Of a stretch of DNA of 23,107 nt, positions 1-7,107 are shown one piece after another. The stretch comes from an uncultured Eubacteriales bacterium (GTDB taxonomy: Bacteria; Bacillota; Clostridia; Oscillospirales; CAG-272): assembly GCA_934481325.1 (NCBI GenBank), contig CAKSPL010000008.1:1-23107 (forward strand), in the 5' to 3' direction. A program made the position numbers and the translations under genes. Position 1 is the stretch's first letter. Each line of letters begins with the position of its first letter. A model generated the notes under the pieces. It searched no databases and was not told the origin of the DNA. It saw nothing but the letters and a program-made list of their open reading frames with translations.

Positions 1-163
1 CCTCCATATCCATCGCCTTGGCCTCGGAGAGAAATTGCAGATACTGATCGCACAGAAGGGCAATCGGAATATCCAGAATATTGATTTTGTTTTTCTCGAT
101 CAGCGCGATCAGAAGGTCAAGCGGACCTTCAAAATCGGTCAGCTTATAAGTCATATTTTCCAT
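1..163 (-). CDS. scpA: Segregation and condensation protein A (N-terminal part)
   Basis: The visible 54 residues are the amino end of ScpA, the kleisin that bridges the two SMC heads and recruits ScpB in the bacterial condensin, acting on the nucleoid. The start MENMTYKLTDFEGPLDLLIA contains the family's typical opening (FEGPLDLL.LI), followed by EKNKINILDIPI and a Q-Y-L segment. The rest lies beyond the window's left edge. I chose the ATG at 163 because a CGGAG motif sits 8 nt upstream on this strand; an internal ATG at 154 is the alternative. It is the last visible gene of the leftward operon, 21 nt after the M50 protease gene. Its partner smc is encoded on the other strand about 15 kb away. 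scpB would be expected next, but is not visible. Confidence 0.92.
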   Translation of the reverse strand, partial: MENMTYKLTDFEGPLDLLIALIEKNKINILDIPIALLCDQYLQFLSEAKAMDME

Positions 164-184
164 ATATGATACTCCGTTGATTTA

Positions 185-880
185 TCAGATGAGAAAGCCT
201 TTCATCCCCACAAGAGCAAACATTCCGTGCATAATCAGCCCTGTCAGCCACTCGATGAACCACGAAAGGGGTCCGAGGAGGAGCAACAGCATCACGGCAA
301 GCGAAATATAACGCTCGTACCGCACCAGCTTGTAAGCATATTTCGGGGGCAGGAAGATGAAAAGCAGGCGTGAGCCGTCGAGCGGCGGCACCGGGAGCAG
401 ATTGAACACGGCAAGCGTGAGGTTCAGGCTTACCCCGTAATAAAGGAACAGAATCAGGAAATACGCGGCATTGAGGGCTGTTTCGCTCGGATATTCCAGC
501 GTGGCAAGCCAACCGTAGCCCACGAAGCGGAGCAACAGCAAAAACACGATTGACAGCAAGAGGTTGGAAACCGGACCCGCCAGTGCCGAAAGAGCCATAC
601 CGCTGCGCGGTTTTTTGAAATTGCGGGAGTTAATCGGCACCGGGTTTGCCCAGCCGAAACCGCAAAGCAGCATACAAAGAAACCCAACGGGGTCAAGATG
701 GTGCAAGGGGTTGAGGCTGATGCGCCCGAGGTTTCTTGCCGTAGGGTCGCCCAGCTTATAGGCGGCATACGCGTGTGCGGATTCGTGAAGCGAGAGCGAC
801 AGCAGAATGATCGGCAACACCAGCAGAAGTTGGATGAGGTAGTCGGTCACGCCGCTGCCCGATAACAGATAACGGAGCAT
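185..880 (-). CDS. Site-2-type protease, peptidase family M50
   Basis: A 231-residue integral membrane zinc metalloprotease of the small M50 (YwhC/Rip-like) group. The zinc-binding HExxH is HESAH at residues 32-36, inside the first membrane segment (about 13-36). The third ligand motif is in NLLPVPPLDG (160-169, Asp168). Hydrophobic segments near 63-75, 98-122, 138-165 and 190-215 make the rest of the membrane domain. It has no PDZ or CBS domain, so it is a minimal member. The family cleaves substrates within the membrane; the substrate here cannot be told from sequence. The ATG at 880 has an AAAGGA motif 7 nt upstream. It lies between lysA (30 nt gap) and scpA (21 nt gap), an arrangement I recall as common in Clostridia. 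Family call is secure, physiological role unknown. Confidence 0.93.
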   Translation of the reverse strand: MLRYLLSGSGVTDYLIQLLLVLPIILLSLSLHESAHAYAAYKLGDPTARNLGRISLNPLHHLDPVGFLCMLLCGFGWANPVPINSRNFKKPRSGMALSALAGPVSNLLLSIVFLLLLRFVGYGWLATLEYPSETALNAAYFLILFLYYGVSLNLTLAVFNLLPVPPLDGSRLLFIFLPPKYAYKLVRYERYISLAVMLLLLLGPLSWFIEWLTGLIMHGMFALVGMKGFLI

Positions 881-910
881 AGCTTTTCCTTTCTGATTAC
901 GGTTTGCGGT

Positions 911-2209
911 TTACAGATCGTTGCGGACAAGGTCTTCAAAGCTCTCCCGCCGCACGGCAATGCGTGCCGTGCCGTCCTTTACGAGAATGACGGGCGGGCG
1001 GGGAATCCGGTTGTAGTTGGATGCCATCGAGTAGTTGTACGCCCCGGTGGTCAGCACGGCGAGAATGTCCCCTCTCACCGGCTTTTGCAGGGGTAAATCC
1101 TCCCCGATGAGATCCCCCGATTCACAGCATCGCCCCGCCACCGTGGCGCGGTAGTTTTTCGCCTGCCCCGCCCGGTTGGCAATCATTACGGTATAGGTGG
1201 ACTGATACAGCGCGTAGCGCGGGTTATCCGGCATTCCGCCGTCCACCGAAACATAGTTGCGAAAGCCCGGAATCTCCTTGACCGACCCCACGGTGTAAAG
1301 CGTGATGCCCGCCGCCGCCACAAGGGAGCGGCCCGGCTCCAGAATCACGCGGGGAAGGGTGACCCCGGCGCGTGCCGCGTGCGCGCGCACGCTTGCGGCA
1401 ATTTCTCCGATTGCCGCGGCGTAGTCCACCGTGCGGTCGTACTCCGTATAAGGGACGCCAAGCCCGCCGCCGAGGTTCAGCTCTTTCGCTTCAAACCCGG
1501 TTTCTTTTTTCACGGCGGCGATAAAGTCCGTCATAATACCCGCCGCATCGGCAAAGGGGGTCACCTCAAAAATCTGAGAGCCGATGTGGCAGTGAAAGCC
1601 CGCCAGGCACACACCGGGGAGCGAGAGGGCTTTTTTCACCGTTTCCATTGCCTGACCCGTGGCGATGGCATTCCCGAATTTGGAATCCACGTTTCCGGTG
1701 CGGATTGCCTTGTGCGTGTGGGGGTCAATGCCCGGCGTAATGCGAAGCAGTATCCGCTGGCACACGCCCCTTGCCACGGCAAGTGCCGAGAGGGCGGAAA
1801 GCTCGTCCCCGTTGTCCACCACGACGGTTCCCACACCCATATCCAGTGCCTGCGTTAAGTCACTGTCGGTTTTGTTGTTGCCGTGAAAATAAATCCGCTC
1901 CGCAGGGAAGCCCGCCCGCGCGGCGGTGTAAAGCTCCCCGCCCGACACGCAATCCACCCCGAGTCCCTCCTCTGCCGCAATGCGGTAGATTTCGGTAAAG
2001 CAGAGTGCCTTTGAGGCAAACAGGGGCAGTGCCCCCTCCCCGAAGTGCGTTTTGGCGGCGGCAAGGTAGGTGCGGCAACTTGCCCGGATGACGTTTTCAT
2101 CCATAATATAAGCCGGGGTGCCGAACTCCCGCGCCAGCTCCACGGTATCAAGCCCGCCGATGGCAAGATGCCCGGCGGCATTTTCGGTCAGGTGCGGATA
2201 CAAAAACAT
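911..2209 (-). CDS. lysA: Diaminopimelate decarboxylase
   Basis: A 432-residue cytosolic PLP enzyme of fold type III (alanine-racemase-like barrel) that converts meso-diaminopimelate to L-lysine and CO2, the last step of lysine synthesis. The PLP lysine is Lys67 in ASKA (65-68). Other landmarks are HCHIGSQ (206-212), the phosphate-binding GGGLG (247-251), EPGR (291-294), and the active-site CESGD (362-366), whose cysteine comes from the partner subunit of the dimer. The C-terminal GAYNYSMASNYN (389-400) is typical of LysA rather than of arginine or ornithine decarboxylases. An AAAGGAGAA ribosome site precedes the ATG. The gene sits 48 nt after engB in the leftward operon. I saw no lysine riboswitch in the short upstream gap, so expression probably depends on the operon promoter. 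Confidence 0.97.
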   Translation of the reverse strand: MFLYPHLTENAAGHLAIGGLDTVELAREFGTPAYIMDENVIRASCRTYLAAAKTHFGEGALPLFASKALCFTEIYRIAAEEGLGVDCVSGGELYTAARAGFPAERIYFHGNNKTDSDLTQALDMGVGTVVVDNGDELSALSALAVARGVCQRILLRITPGIDPHTHKAIRTGNVDSKFGNAIATGQAMETVKKALSLPGVCLAGFHCHIGSQIFEVTPFADAAGIMTDFIAAVKKETGFEAKELNLGGGLGVPYTEYDRTVDYAAAIGEIAASVRAHAARAGVTLPRVILEPGRSLVAAAGITLYTVGSVKEIPGFRNYVSVDGGMPDNPRYALYQSTYTVMIANRAGQAKNYRATVAGRCCESGDLIGEDLPLQKPVRGDILAVLTTGAYNYSMASNYNRIPRPPVILVKDGTARIAVRRESFEDLVRNDL

Positions 2210-2257
2210 CAGGTTCTCCTTTCACGGCGTGCAGATGCGGTTTTGTCCGTTCGTTTG

Positions 2258-2866
2258 TCAGAGTTTTGCGGCGGCAAGAATTTCCTGCCAGACTTCCGCC
2301 TTTCCCTCACCGGTTTTGGCGGAAAATACATACACGGGCGTCCCCTCCGGAAGGTCGGAGTCGCTTTTCAGCGCGGCGGTTGCCGCCGTGCGTTCGGTTT
2401 TGTTCAGCTTGTCCGCCTTGGTGGCAACCACCGCAAAGCGAAGCCCGGTGGCGGCAAGATACCGCAGCATCGTGCGGTCGTCTGCGGTGGGACCCACCTT
2501 CAGGTCAATCAGCTGTAATACCAGTGCCACGCGGTCAAGATTGGGGTTTTTGGTGAAATAGGCGTCGGTCACGCGGGCAAATGCCGCCTGATCCGCCGCC
2601 GCGCGGCGGGCAAAGCCGTAGCCCGGCAAATCCACCAGGAACAGCTTTTTGTCGATTTCGTAAAAGTTGACGGTAACGGTTTTGCCCGGCGCGCCCGAAA
2701 CGCGCGCCAGTGCCTTTCTGCCGAGCAGGGTGTTGATCAGCGAGCTTTTGCCGACGTTGGAACGCCCGGAAAGTGCCACCTGCGGCACGGGTGCCGAGGG
2801 GAACTGACGCGGGTCGCCCGCGGAGAGCAGAAGCGCGGATTTCTGCAACTGCAGCTCAGTAGCCAT
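2258..2866 (-). CDS. engB: Ribosome biogenesis GTPase EngB/YsxC
   Basis: A 202-residue TRAFAC-class GTPase that binds late 50S precursors and is needed for large-subunit maturation. The G motifs are in order: G1 GRSNVGKS (34-41), G2 threonine near 63 in GAPGKT, G3 DLPGYG (79-84), G4 TKAD (149-152) and G5 SAKTGEG (182-188). Length is normal for the family (about 195-210). The ATG at 2866 is preceded by GGGAG and lies inside the end of lon, with an 11-nt overlap, which suggests translational coupling. The lon-engB order is widespread in Bacillota and supports the call. Confidence 0.97.
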   Translation of the reverse strand: MATELQLQKSALLLSAGDPRQFPSAPVPQVALSGRSNVGKSSLINTLLGRKALARVSGAPGKTVTVNFYEIDKKLFLVDLPGYGFARRAAADQAAFARVTDAYFTKNPNLDRVALVLQLIDLKVGPTADDRTMLRYLAATGLRFAVVATKADKLNKTERTAATAALKSDSDLPEGTPVYVFSAKTGEGKAEVWQEILAAAKL

Positions 2867-5282
2867 AGTGTTCTCCCGTCCTTTCGGCGTTTTTGACCTC
2901 CGGCACGCAGATTTCGGGCAGAACCTCCCTGGTGCCGCCCGTGCGCACCGCGGTTTTTGTCACGTTTTCGGCAAGTGCCAGCTTCAGCACCTCCGTGAGC
3001 GTGCGGCAGGGCTTGAATTCCAGCACGGCGCGCGCCTCGGGGTCAAGCTCCGGCAGGTCGCGCAGATTGTCCGCGGGAATCAGCACCGTGGCGGCACCTG
3101 CCGCCGCCGCAGCCATCGTTTTTTCTTTCAGACCGCCGATGGCAAGCACCTCGCCCGTCAGCGTTACCTCACCGGTCATTGCCACCTGACGGTGCACCGG
3201 CACGCCCGAGAGCGCGCTGACCAGTGCCGTGACCATCGCACAACCCGCGGAGGGACCGTCCTTCGGCACCGCCCCCTCGGGGAAATGAATGTGCAGATCG
3301 GATTTTTTGAAGAAATCCGGGGCGATACCGTATTCCGCCGCGTGTGCGCGGATAAAGCTCACGGCGATACGGGCGGATTCCTTCATAACGTCGCCGAGCG
3401 ACCCCGTCAGTTCGATTTTGCCGTCACCGGGCAGTACCAGTGCTTCCACCTTCAAAAGGTCGCCGCCCGCCTCGGTATATGCCAGCCCGTTGACCACGCC
3501 CACAAGGTCGCGATCCCCCACGGTTTCTTTGATCAGCTTGCGGGGACCTAAGTATTCCGGAAGCTCTGCCGGGGTTACGGTTACGCTCTTTGCCTCGCCC
3601 GAGGCAATCTTTCTCGCCGCCTTGCGGCAGATGTCGGCAATCGCGCGTTCCAGGTTCCGCACGCCGGCTTCTCTCGTGTAATCTTCAATTACGGAGGCTA
3701 AGGTTTCCTCCGGCACCTTCAGCATTTTTGCGTTCAGCCCGTGCCGTTTTCTCTGCTTGCCAAGCAGGTGATGCTCGGCAATCGCCAGCTTTTCGCTTTT
3801 GGTATAGGTGGTCAGCTCGATAATTTCCATCCGGTCAATCAGCGGGCGCGGCACGGTTTCCAGCGTGTTGGCGGTGGCAATGAACACACAGTCCGACAGG
3901 TCAAATGGCAGTTCCACAAAATGATCGCGGAAGGTTTTGTTCTGCTCGCTGTCAAGCACCTCCAGAAGGGCGGAGGAGGGGTCACCGTGCGCGTCACGGG
4001 TCAGCTTGTCAATTTCATCCAGCAGAATCAGCGGGTTGCCCACGCCGGCTTGCGAGAGCGCGTTGATGATTCGCCCCGGCATTGCGCCGAGATAGGTCTT
4101 GCGGTGTCCGCGGATGTCCGCTTCGTCCCGCACGCCGCCCAATGATACCCGCACGTATTTGCGGTTCATTGCGTGGGCGATGGAATGCGCAATCGAGGTC
4201 TTGCCCACACCGGGAGGGCCGACAAGGCAGAGAATCTGCCCGCGCAGTTCCGGGTTCAGCTTTTTCACGGCAAGGTATTCGAGAATTCTGTCCTTGACCT
4301 TGCGGAGTCCGTCGTGGTCGGCTTCGAGAATTTTCTCCGCCGCCGCGAGATCGATGCGGTCTTTCGTTTTCTTATTCCACGGCAAATCCAGGCATACGTC
4401 CAGGTACCCGCGCAGTACGCTTGCCTCCGAGGAGCCGAACGGCGTTTTGGACATCCGCTCGTTTTCCTTGAGCAGCTTTTTCTCTACCTCGGCGGGGAGC
4501 TTTGCCGCTTTGATGCGTTGCTCGTATTCGTCGATTTCGCCGTCGCCCTCGCCCAATTCGTCCTCAATCACACGAATTTGCTCACGCAGGTAGTATTCTT
4601 TTTGATTTTGAGAAAGGTGCTCCCGCACGGTGCGGTGAATCGCCATTTCGCACAGCAAAAGCTCGGTTTCCTCGTCAATCAGCCCGACCAGCCGCTGTAA
4701 GCGTTCCATCGGGTCGAAAAGCCCCAGAATCGCCTGCTTGTCCTCAAAACGCACCAGGATATGCGCGGCAACGAAGTCGGCAAAGGCACCGGGGTCGCCC
4801 AGCAGCATTACCTCTTTTTTCAAATCGGGGGAGAGCGTGGGGATGCATTCCGTCATCCGCTCCAAGCCGCTTTTTGCCTCACGGAGCATCGCTTCTCCCA
4901 CGATGCCGCCGCGGTCGGGGCAAAGCACGCGCCGCACCGCCACCTCTGCGGCAAAATAATCCGCAAAGCGGCGCAGATGACGGAATTCCGCGCGGTCATA
5001 GCCGTCACACAGAATATGCATCGTGCCGTCCTTGTCGCGGATTGCCTGTTTGATTTTGGCAACGGTACCGACCCGGCAGAAGTCGGCAAGCCGCGGCGTG
5101 CCGTTTACGGAGCGGGCGGGGGAAACGAGAAAAACGAAGGAGTCGGTATCTCCCGCCGCCTTTGCCGCGGCAAGCGATGCGTCGTCACTGATTTCAAACT
5201 GAATCGGAATTTTCGGAAACGCCACCACGCCGGGAAGCGGGATGACGGGGAGTTGTAAAAGTTGATTGTGTTGTTCTGACAT
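2856..5282 (-). CDS. lon: ATP-dependent protease Lon (LonA type)
   Basis: An 808-residue cytosolic AAA+ serine protease that unfolds and degrades damaged and regulatory proteins. Domains in order: the N-terminal LON substrate-binding domain (about 10-205, opening LPVIPLPGVVAFP), a coiled-coil linker (about 210-290), the AAA+ module with Walker A GPPGVGKT (355-362) and Walker B LILLDEID (418-425), and the C-terminal protease domain with the Ser-Lys dyad Ser678 (in KDGPSAG) and Lys721 (in GGLKEK). The spacing of the dyad (43 residues) equals that of E. coli Lon. A soluble LonA, not a membrane LonB, because there is no transmembrane insert and the N domain is intact. It is the first gene of the leftward operon, with a GAAAGGAAA site before the ATG. 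I saw no clear CtsR or CIRCE operator upstream. Confidence 0.98.
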   Translation of the reverse strand: MSEQHNQLLQLPVIPLPGVVAFPKIPIQFEISDDASLAAAKAAGDTDSFVFLVSPARSVNGTPRLADFCRVGTVAKIKQAIRDKDGTMHILCDGYDRAEFRHLRRFADYFAAEVAVRRVLCPDRGGIVGEAMLREAKSGLERMTECIPTLSPDLKKEVMLLGDPGAFADFVAAHILVRFEDKQAILGLFDPMERLQRLVGLIDEETELLLCEMAIHRTVREHLSQNQKEYYLREQIRVIEDELGEGDGEIDEYEQRIKAAKLPAEVEKKLLKENERMSKTPFGSSEASVLRGYLDVCLDLPWNKKTKDRIDLAAAEKILEADHDGLRKVKDRILEYLAVKKLNPELRGQILCLVGPPGVGKTSIAHSIAHAMNRKYVRVSLGGVRDEADIRGHRKTYLGAMPGRIINALSQAGVGNPLILLDEIDKLTRDAHGDPSSALLEVLDSEQNKTFRDHFVELPFDLSDCVFIATANTLETVPRPLIDRMEIIELTTYTKSEKLAIAEHHLLGKQRKRHGLNAKMLKVPEETLASVIEDYTREAGVRNLERAIADICRKAARKIASGEAKSVTVTPAELPEYLGPRKLIKETVGDRDLVGVVNGLAYTEAGGDLLKVEALVLPGDGKIELTGSLGDVMKESARIAVSFIRAHAAEYGIAPDFFKKSDLHIHFPEGAVPKDGPSAGCAMVTALVSALSGVPVHRQVAMTGEVTLTGEVLAIGGLKEKTMAAAAAGAATVLIPADNLRDLPELDPEARAVLEFKPCRTLTEVLKLALAENVTKTAVRTGGTREVLPEICVPEVKNAERTGEHYGY

Positions 5283-5317
5283 ACGGTTTCCTTTCGGGTA
5301 AAATAATACAGTATAAC

Positions 5318-5346
5318 ATTATATCATATTTTTTTGAAGAAATCCA
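5318..5346 (-). promoter_or_regulatory. Probable vegetative promoter of the lon operon
   Basis: On the minus strand a perfect TATAAT (5318-5323) lies 36 nt ahead of the lon ATG. The -35 hexamer at the 17-nt spacing, TGGATT (5341-5346), matches the consensus at only three positions. The surrounding 40 nt are AT-rich, unlike the GC-rich genes. The -10 is convincing and the -35 weak, which could mean low basal activity or help from an activator. Confidence 0.55.
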
Positions 5347-5445
5347 GTGAAAACCGAATTTTTCCGTAAATTTCTTTTGAAGACGCGGGGCAAAGGCAAA
5401 AATCGTCACTTCTCACAAAAACACGCGAAAAAGTCGGTATTTTTT

Positions 5446-5486
5446 CTACGCGTAGGTGATTTTCACGAATTTTCGACGCGAAAATC
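5446..5486. repeat. Overlapping inverted repeats upstream of the infC promoters
   Basis: Three palindromic elements lie close together: CTACGCGTAG (5446-5455); ATTTTCG (5469-5475) with CGAAAAT (5479-5485) around a 3-nt centre; and GATTTTC (5458-5464) with GAAAATC (5480-5486). They end 15 nt before the -35 element of the first rightward promoter. They could be an operator for a regulator of either divergent operon, or chance in AT-rich DNA. I recognise no known operator consensus. Confidence 0.35.
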
Positions 5487-5500
5487 GTCTATTTTGGATA

Positions 5501-5529
5501 TTTACAAACCGTCGCAAACGCGGTATAAT
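5501..5529 (+). promoter_or_regulatory. Upstream rightward promoter (P1)
   Basis: TTTACA (5501-5506) and a perfect TATAAT (5524-5529) are separated by exactly 17 nt, a strong vegetative-sigma match. Transcription would start near 5536, about 310 nt ahead of the infC start. It either feeds infC through the following T-rich stretch or makes a short separate RNA. Confidence 0.75.
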
Positions 5530-5531
5530 AC

Positions 5532-5652
5532 CGAGGCGATGAAAACCGCGGTTTTCGTCCGTGCACGGCGGAACGCCTCGTCTCCGGAGTGTCAATCTTA
5601 TGATGCCAACGCGGGGATCCGGTCTTTTCCACCGTGCATTTTTTCTTTTTTT
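5532..5652 (+). ncRNA. Candidate structured RNA segment between the two promoters
   Basis: Directly after the P1 -10 box the sequence folds well: an outer stem CGAGGCG (5532-5538) with CGCCTCG (5574-5580) encloses a 9-bp hairpin, GATGAAAAC (5538-5546) with GUUUUCGUC (5551-5559), and a small palindrome CGTGCACG (5560-5567). A weak hairpin, CGGT...ACCG, around 5620-5634 is followed by a T-rich run (5639-5652), which might end the transcript at about 115 nt. The outer stem begins slightly before the expected start site, so only part of it may be transcribed. I recognise no known RNA family. It may equally be part of a long infC leader. Confidence 0.25.
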
Positions 5653-5662
5653 GAAAAAGGAC

Positions 5663-5691
5663 TTGACAAACGGTCGGCGGTGTGCTATAAT
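5663..5691 (+). promoter_or_regulatory. Consensus promoter of infC-rpmI-rplT (P2)
   Basis: A perfect TTGACA (5663-5668) and a perfect TATAAT (5686-5691) are separated by 17 nt. A TG one base before the -10 box (5683-5684) makes it an extended -10 as well. This is the strongest promoter in the window, as expected for a ribosomal-protein operon. The start site should be near 5698. Confidence 0.93.
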
Positions 5692-5697
5692 ACCCCC

Positions 5698-5845
5698 GCA
5701 ATGAAGCAGAGCGTTCCGCGTTCTCACCTTGGCGGCACAGGCGGCCGGGTAGATAGATTCCGTATTTTTACGGGGATTCGTGCGGGGCGTGCTTCGCGCG
5801 ATTTTTTATTTTAATTTCCGGCATACCGGATGGGAGGTGCTTTCT
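5698..5845 (+). promoter_or_regulatory. infC leader, probable L20-type autoregulatory leader
   Basis: About 148 nt of untranslated leader separate P2 from infC. It contains AGAGCG...CGTTCT (5709-5725, one G-U pair), CCGTA-TTTT-TACGG (5760-5773) and a terminator-like hairpin with a T-rich tail (5788-5812). In Bacillota the infC-rpmI-rplT operon is known to be repressed by L20 binding its leader and causing early termination. Position, length and the hairpin-plus-T-tract fit that mechanism. I could not align it to the known leader family, so identity is inferred from context. Confidence 0.6.
5788..5812 (+). terminator. Attenuator-like terminator in the infC leader
   Basis: CGTGC (5788-5792) pairs with GCGCG (5796-5800, one G-U) around a TTC loop, and is followed by ATTTTTTATTTT (5801-5812). 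A longer alternative, TCGTGC (5779-5784... region) with GCGCGA, is also possible. It ends 33 nt before the infC start codon, so it can only act as a leader attenuator and not as the end of an upstream gene. Confidence 0.6.
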
Positions 5846-6379
5846 ATTAGCGCAGGAAAAGAGATGCTGATCAATGAGGACATCCGACTGAAAGAGGTCC
5901 GTGTGATCGGCGAGGACGGGGAGATGCTCGGTGTGATGACCGGCAATGCCGCTCTGAAAATGGCATACGACCGCGGGCTGGATCTGGTGTTGATTGCCCC
6001 GCAGGCAACGCCGCCCACTTGCCGTATTATGGATTACGGCAAATATCGCTTTGACCGCGAAAAGAAAGAAAAGGAAGCCAAAAAGAAACAGCAGATTGTG
6101 GAACTGAAAGAGGTTCAGCTTTCCTGCCGGATCGACGTACACGACTTCGAGACAAAGGCACGCAATGCCATCCGGTTTCTCACAGCGGGGAACAAGGTGC
6201 GCGTGGTGGTGCGGTTCAAGGGGCGTGAAATGGCTCACCAGGAGCTGGGGCGCGACGTGCTTGCCCGCTTTGAGGCGGCAGTGGCACAAGCCGGCACGGT
6301 GGATAAAAAACCGGTGCTCGACGGGCGGAATATGACGATGGTCATTGCCCCCGTGAAGGCGACCCCCGCAAAAGCATAA
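5846..6379 (+). CDS. infC: Translation initiation factor IF-3, AUU start codon
   Basis: A 177-residue IF3, which binds the 30S subunit, keeps it from 50S and checks the start codon. The N-terminal domain holds INEDIRLKEVRVIGEDGE (9-26) and ATPPTCRIMDYGKYRFD (54-70). A lysine-rich helix (about 71-88) links it to the C-terminal domain with RFKGREMAHQELG (123-135). I start it at the ATT at 5846 because GGAGGT lies 7 nt upstream and ATT AGC is the usual opening in this phylum. The first ATG (5864) is about 25 nt from that ribosome site and would remove six residues. IF3 discriminates against non-AUG starts, so an AUU start gives autoregulation. First gene of the IF3-L35-L20 operon. Confidence 0.96.
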   Translation: MSAGKEMLINEDIRLKEVRVIGEDGEMLGVMTGNAALKMAYDRGLDLVLIAPQATPPTCRIMDYGKYRFDREKKEKEAKKKQQIVELKEVQLSCRIDVHDFETKARNAIRFLTAGNKVRVVVRFKGREMAHQELGRDVLARFEAAVAQAGTVDKKPVLDGRNMTMVIAPVKATPAKA

Positions 6380-6439
6380 GGATATCCGCGGCGGCTTTGC
6401 CGTCCTTGATACAAGAATGTAACAAAGGAGTAAAACACA

Positions 6440-6634
6440 ATGGGAAAGATCAAAACGCATAAGGCTTCTTCCAAGAGATTTTCCGTTACCGGCACCGGTA
6501 AGGTTAAAATCAATCACTGCCACCACCGTCACAACCTGGGTCTGAAAGACGCAAAGCGCAAGAGACATCTGCGTTCTTCCGCGATTCTGAGCGCGTCTAT
6601 GACGGCAACCGCACGGCACCTGATCCAGAAATAA
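6440..6634 (+). CDS. rpmI: 50S ribosomal protein L35
   Basis: A 64-residue, very basic protein starting MGKIKTHKASSKRFSVTGTG, the family's hallmark opening (K.KTHK...KRF..TG.GK), followed by HHRHNLGLKDAKRKRHLR. It is part of the large subunit. An AAAGGAG site lies 8-9 nt before the ATG. The 60-nt gap after infC contains a small GC-rich hairpin, CGGC-TTT-GCCG (about 6391-6401), with no T-tract, so it is not a terminator. Length is normal. Confidence 0.98.
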   Translation: MGKIKTHKASSKRFSVTGTGKVKINHCHHRHNLGLKDAKRKRHLRSSAILSASMTATARHLIQK

Positions 6635-6655
6635 GAGAAACGGAGGAAAAGACAA

Positions 6656-7009
6656 ATGGCAAGAGTAAAGGGCGCGATGATGACGCGCAAGAGAAGAAAT
6701 AAAGTTCTGAAGGCGGCAAAGGGCTACTGGGGCGCAAAGTCCAAGCACTTCAAGGTTGCAAAAGAGCAGGTTATGAAGAGCGGCAACTACGCGTTTGCCG
6801 GTCGTAAGATGAAAAAGAGAGATTTCCGCAGCCTTTGGATCGCGCGTATTTCGGCGCAGGCAAAGGTCAACGGGATGAACTACTCCACGCTGATGCACGG
6901 TCTGAAAAAAGCGGGCATCGACCTCAACCGCAAGATGCTTGCGGAGCTGGCGGTTTCCGACAAGGCGGCGTTTGCCACCCTGTGTGACAGCGCAAAAGCA
7001 GCTCTCTGA
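6656..7009 (+). CDS. rplT: 50S ribosomal protein L20
   Basis: A 117-residue protein with the conserved opening MARVKGAMMTRKRRNKVLKAAKGYWG and the body FRSLWIARISAQAKVNGMNYSTLMHGLKKAGIDLNRKMLAELA, so both the long basic N-terminal helix and the globular C-terminal domain are intact. It binds 23S rRNA early in 50S assembly. In Bacillota it is also the repressor of its own operon, acting on the infC leader. A GGAGG motif precedes the ATG, 21 nt after rpmI. Third and last gene of the operon: a terminator follows 4 nt after the stop. Confidence 0.98.
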   Translation: MARVKGAMMTRKRRNKVLKAAKGYWGAKSKHFKVAKEQVMKSGNYAFAGRKMKKRDFRSLWIARISAQAKVNGMNYSTLMHGLKKAGIDLNRKMLAELAVSDKAAFATLCDSAKAAL

Positions 7010-7012
7010 GCG

Positions 7013-7041
7013 CAAAAACCCGGACAAGTGCCGGGTTTTTG
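7013..7041 (+). terminator. Intrinsic terminator after rplT
   Basis: AAAAACCCGG (7014-7023) and CCGGGTTTTT (7031-7040) form a perfect 10-bp stem around a 7-nt loop, with a further C-G pair outside (7013/7041). The 3' arm supplies the U-tract. The A-tract on the 5' side means it could also work on the other strand. Confidence 0.92.
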
Positions 7042-7107
7042 TCTATTTCGGTGAAGCCCCGGTAAGGGGCAAAAGGCAGCAATCGAACCGGAAACGGGGG
7101 GCGGAAG

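Larger units (their letters stand above)
5283..5845. other. Divergent intergenic regulatory region between lon and infC
   Basis: These 563 nt hold no protein gene that I can support. From left to right they carry the lon ribosome site and leftward promoter (5318-5346), an AT-richer stretch with overlapping inverted repeats (5446-5486), a first rightward promoter (5501-5529), a hairpin-rich segment (5532-5580), a T-rich run (5638-5652), a second, consensus rightward promoter (5663-5691), and the infC leader (about 5698-5845). Reading frames crossing it lack ribosome sites and family resemblance. Confidence 0.7.

Noticed and set aside
5283..5345. CtsR or CIRCE heat-shock operator ahead of lon
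   Set aside because: Neither the GGTCAAA tandem heptads nor the TTAGCACTC/GAGTGCTAA inverted repeat is present.
5701..5814. A 37-codon frame in the infC leader (possible leader peptide)
   Set aside because: Its ATG would be about 3 nt from the expected transcript start, with no ribosome site, and it reads through the terminator hairpin.
5780..5845. A longer infC start at ATG 5780
   Set aside because: It would translate the leader terminator and has no ribosome site. IF3 homology begins only at the ATT at 5846.
5768..7027. A 419-codon minus-strand frame opposite infC-rpmI-rplT
   Set aside because: It covers three certain ribosomal genes and their terminator, has no ribosome site, and shows only Cys/His/Leu-rich shadow sequence.
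7056..7070. Hairpin GCCCC-GGTAA-GGGGC before the TrmH-family gene
   Set aside because: It is short, with no T-tract, and lies just after a real terminator. It may be a minor RNA stem, but I cannot assign a role.
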